Assembly: GCA_964621525.1 (NCBI GenBank)
Contig: CAZUMS010000002.1
Location: 138,827-202,826 of the forward strand
Reading direction: 5' to 3'
DNA from: CAZMGV01 sp964621525 [NCBI: uncultured bacterium]
GTDB lineage: Bacteria > JAGRBM01
DNA length: 64,000 nucleotides
A model generated the notes under the pieces. It was not told the origin of the DNA. It was given only the letters and a program-made list of their open reading frames with translations, and made no database searches. Below, piece by piece: positions 62,803 through 64,000 of this stretch (its first letter is position 1; each line of letters starts with the position of its first letter). A program made the position numbers and the translations under genes.

Positions 62803-64000
62803 TCAGGGCTTCAGCCACGTGGCCAGATTCACCATCGAGTGGTTCATGAGGTCGAACAGGGGCTTCGGGTAGAAGCCGAGCACCACGGTGAGGACCGCGA
62901 ACGGGAGCAGCGTGAACTTCTCGCGCAACGTGATCTCCGGGAGGTTGTCGTATTTCGGGTTCTTGGGGCCCAGGAATACACGCTGGAGCATCCAGAGGCA
63001 GAACGCCGCCGTGAGGATCACGCCCGTGATGGCGATGACCGTCTTGCTCCGGTGCGGATCGAAGGCCGAGAAGAAGGTGAGCGCCTCGCCAGGGAAGCCG
63101 ATCAGGCCCGGCAGGCCGAGGTTCGCGAAGAACGCAAGGCCCGCGAATGCCGTGTAGACCGGCATCTGCTGGGCGATGCCGCCGAAGCCGTCGATCTGGC
63201 GATGATGGGCACGGTCGTAGATCACGCCCACGAGGAGGAAGAGCTGGGCCGAAACGATGCCGTGCGAGAACATCTGGAAGTTAGCCGCCGTCATGCCGAT
63301 CTCGTTGCCGGCGGAGAGCGCCAGCAGGCAGTACCCCATGTGCGAAACCGACGAGTAGGCGACGAGCTTCTTCATGTCGGTCTGGGCCATGGCGCAAAGG
63401 GCGCCGTACACGATGTTGATGACCCCCAGGGTTGCCAGCGCCGGGGCGAACCAGAGCGCGGCGTCCGGCAGCAGCGGCAGGTTGATGCGCATGATGCCGT
63501 AGGTGCCCATCTTGAGGAGCACGGCGGCCAGGATGACCGAAATCGGGGTCGGGGCCTCGACGTGCGCATCGGGCAGCCATGTGTGGAACGGGAAACACGG
63601 CACCTTGATCGCGAAGCCGATGAAGAGTGCCACGAACAGCAGCTTGGACAGCGGCAGAGCATGGCCGAACACCGTGAAGGTCTTCACGAAGGCCGTGTGC
63701 TGGGCCGCGAGTTCAGGGATGCTGAAGGTGTGCGGCTGGCTGGTGAGGTAGAGGGCGATCAGTGCGAGCAGCATCAGCACGGAGCCGGCCAGCGTGTAGA
63801 GGAAGAACTTGATGGCGGCGTATTCCTTGCGCGGACCGCCCCAGATACCGATGAGGAAATACATCGGCAGCAGCATTACTTCCCAGAACACGTAGAACAG
63901 GAAGAAGTCGAGGGAGACGAACACGCCGTACATGCCGGTCGTGAGGAACAGGAACAGGGCGAAGTAGGCCTTCACCGCCTTGTCGATGCCCCAGGAGGCG
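62803..64000 (-). CDS. nuoM: NADH-quinone oxidoreductase subunit M (upstream copy), 5' end outside window
   Basis: The frame is open to the window edge and the residues before the first internal GTG are NuoM-like, so the start lies to the right. About 399 codons are visible. The key residues are present: Glu in YVFWEVMLLPMYFLIGIWGG, Lys in GFAIKVPCFPFHTWLPDAHVEAPTP, Lys in VLLKMGTYGIMR and Glu in GFPGEALTFFS. It is 56 bases upstream of the first nuoN copy. A nuoL copy may lie further right, as in an L-M-N module. Confidence 0.93.
   Translation of the reverse strand, partial: ASWGIDKAVKAYFALFLFLTTGMYGVFVSLDFFLFYVFWEVMLLPMYFLIGIWGGPRKEYAAIKFFLYTLAGSVLMLLALIALYLTSQPHTFSIPELAAQHTAFVKTFTVFGHALPLSKLLFVALFIGFAIKVPCFPFHTWLPDAHVEAPTPISVILAAVLLKMGTYGIMRINLPLLPDAALWFAPALATLGVINIVYGALCAMAQTDMKKLVAYSSVSHMGYCLLALSAGNEIGMTAANFQMFSHGIVSAQLFLLVGVIYDRAHHRQIDGFGGIAQQMPVYTAFAGLAFFANLGLPGLIGFPGEALTFFSAFDPHRSKTVIAITGVILTAAFCLWMLQRVFLGPKNPKYDNLPEITLREKFTLLPFAVLTVVLGFYPKPLFDLMNHSMVNLATWLKP

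Overview
The window is GC-rich, densely coded chromosomal DNA from a Gram-negative, respiring bacterium. Lipoproteins, an outer-membrane barrel protein with a terminal Phe, Sec/YidC export genes and a large proton-pumping complex I operon all fit that. The style (DUF4388-like/J-domain/TPR proteins, tandem B12-radical SAM genes, many GTG/TTG starts and ATGA overlaps) resembles the former Deltaproteobacteria (Myxococcota, Desulfobacterota, Binatota-like groups). No rRNA or marker gene here fixes the phylum, so this is inference. No insertion sequence, prophage, CRISPR array or rRNA was seen.

Layout. 1-3.4 kb: a truncated unknown gene, a cyclic-nucleotide-domain protein, an Rrf2 regulator and a protein with two copies of a GYF-like module. 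3.5-7.3 kb (minus strand): the conserved rpmH-rnpA-yidD-yidC-khpB cluster. 7.7-15.1 kb (plus): four consecutive, mostly overlapping genes for cobalamin-binding radical SAM enzymes. Each ends in the same kind of C-terminal beta-rich module. This is the most unusual locus in the window. 15.2-17.3 kb: a very acidic lipoprotein and an AmgK-like sugar kinase. 17.3-23.1 kb (minus): der, era, rnc, mnmA, a stand-alone MshEN-domain protein and an SRPBCC lipoprotein. 23.2-27.2 kb (plus): a fused type I CoA-transferase, an alpha-methylacyl-CoA racemase-like protein and a SpoIID-like protein. 27.2-32.8 kb: queA-tgt-yajC-secD-secF, ending in a strong terminator. 32.9-37.6 kb: recJ, coaE (convergent) and two J-domain/TPR proteins. 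37.7-40.8 kb: a porin-like protein behind a possible Fur box, an unknown gene, tRNA-Arg(CCG) and a repeat-rich lipoprotein. 41-44.6 kb (minus): a three-gene biotin-dependent acyl-CoA carboxylase. 44.9-47.4 kb (plus): rlmN, a lipoprotein and a ferredoxin-metallo-beta-lactamase fusion. 47.4-64 kb (minus): complex I in the order M-N-A-B-C-D-E-F-G-H-J-K-L-M-N.

How the genes work together. Complex I carries two M and two N antiporter-like subunits with intact proton-channel residues, and it lacks nuoI between nuoH and nuoJ. The CoA-transferase/racemase pair and the acyl-CoA carboxylase suggest branched-chain or propionyl-CoA metabolism. Queuosine synthesis genes are fused transcriptionally to the Sec accessory genes, a common bacterial arrangement. 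The radical SAM quartet has no recognisable neighbour that names its substrate. Its shared tail suggests that the four enzymes act in sequence on a common molecule, but this is inference.
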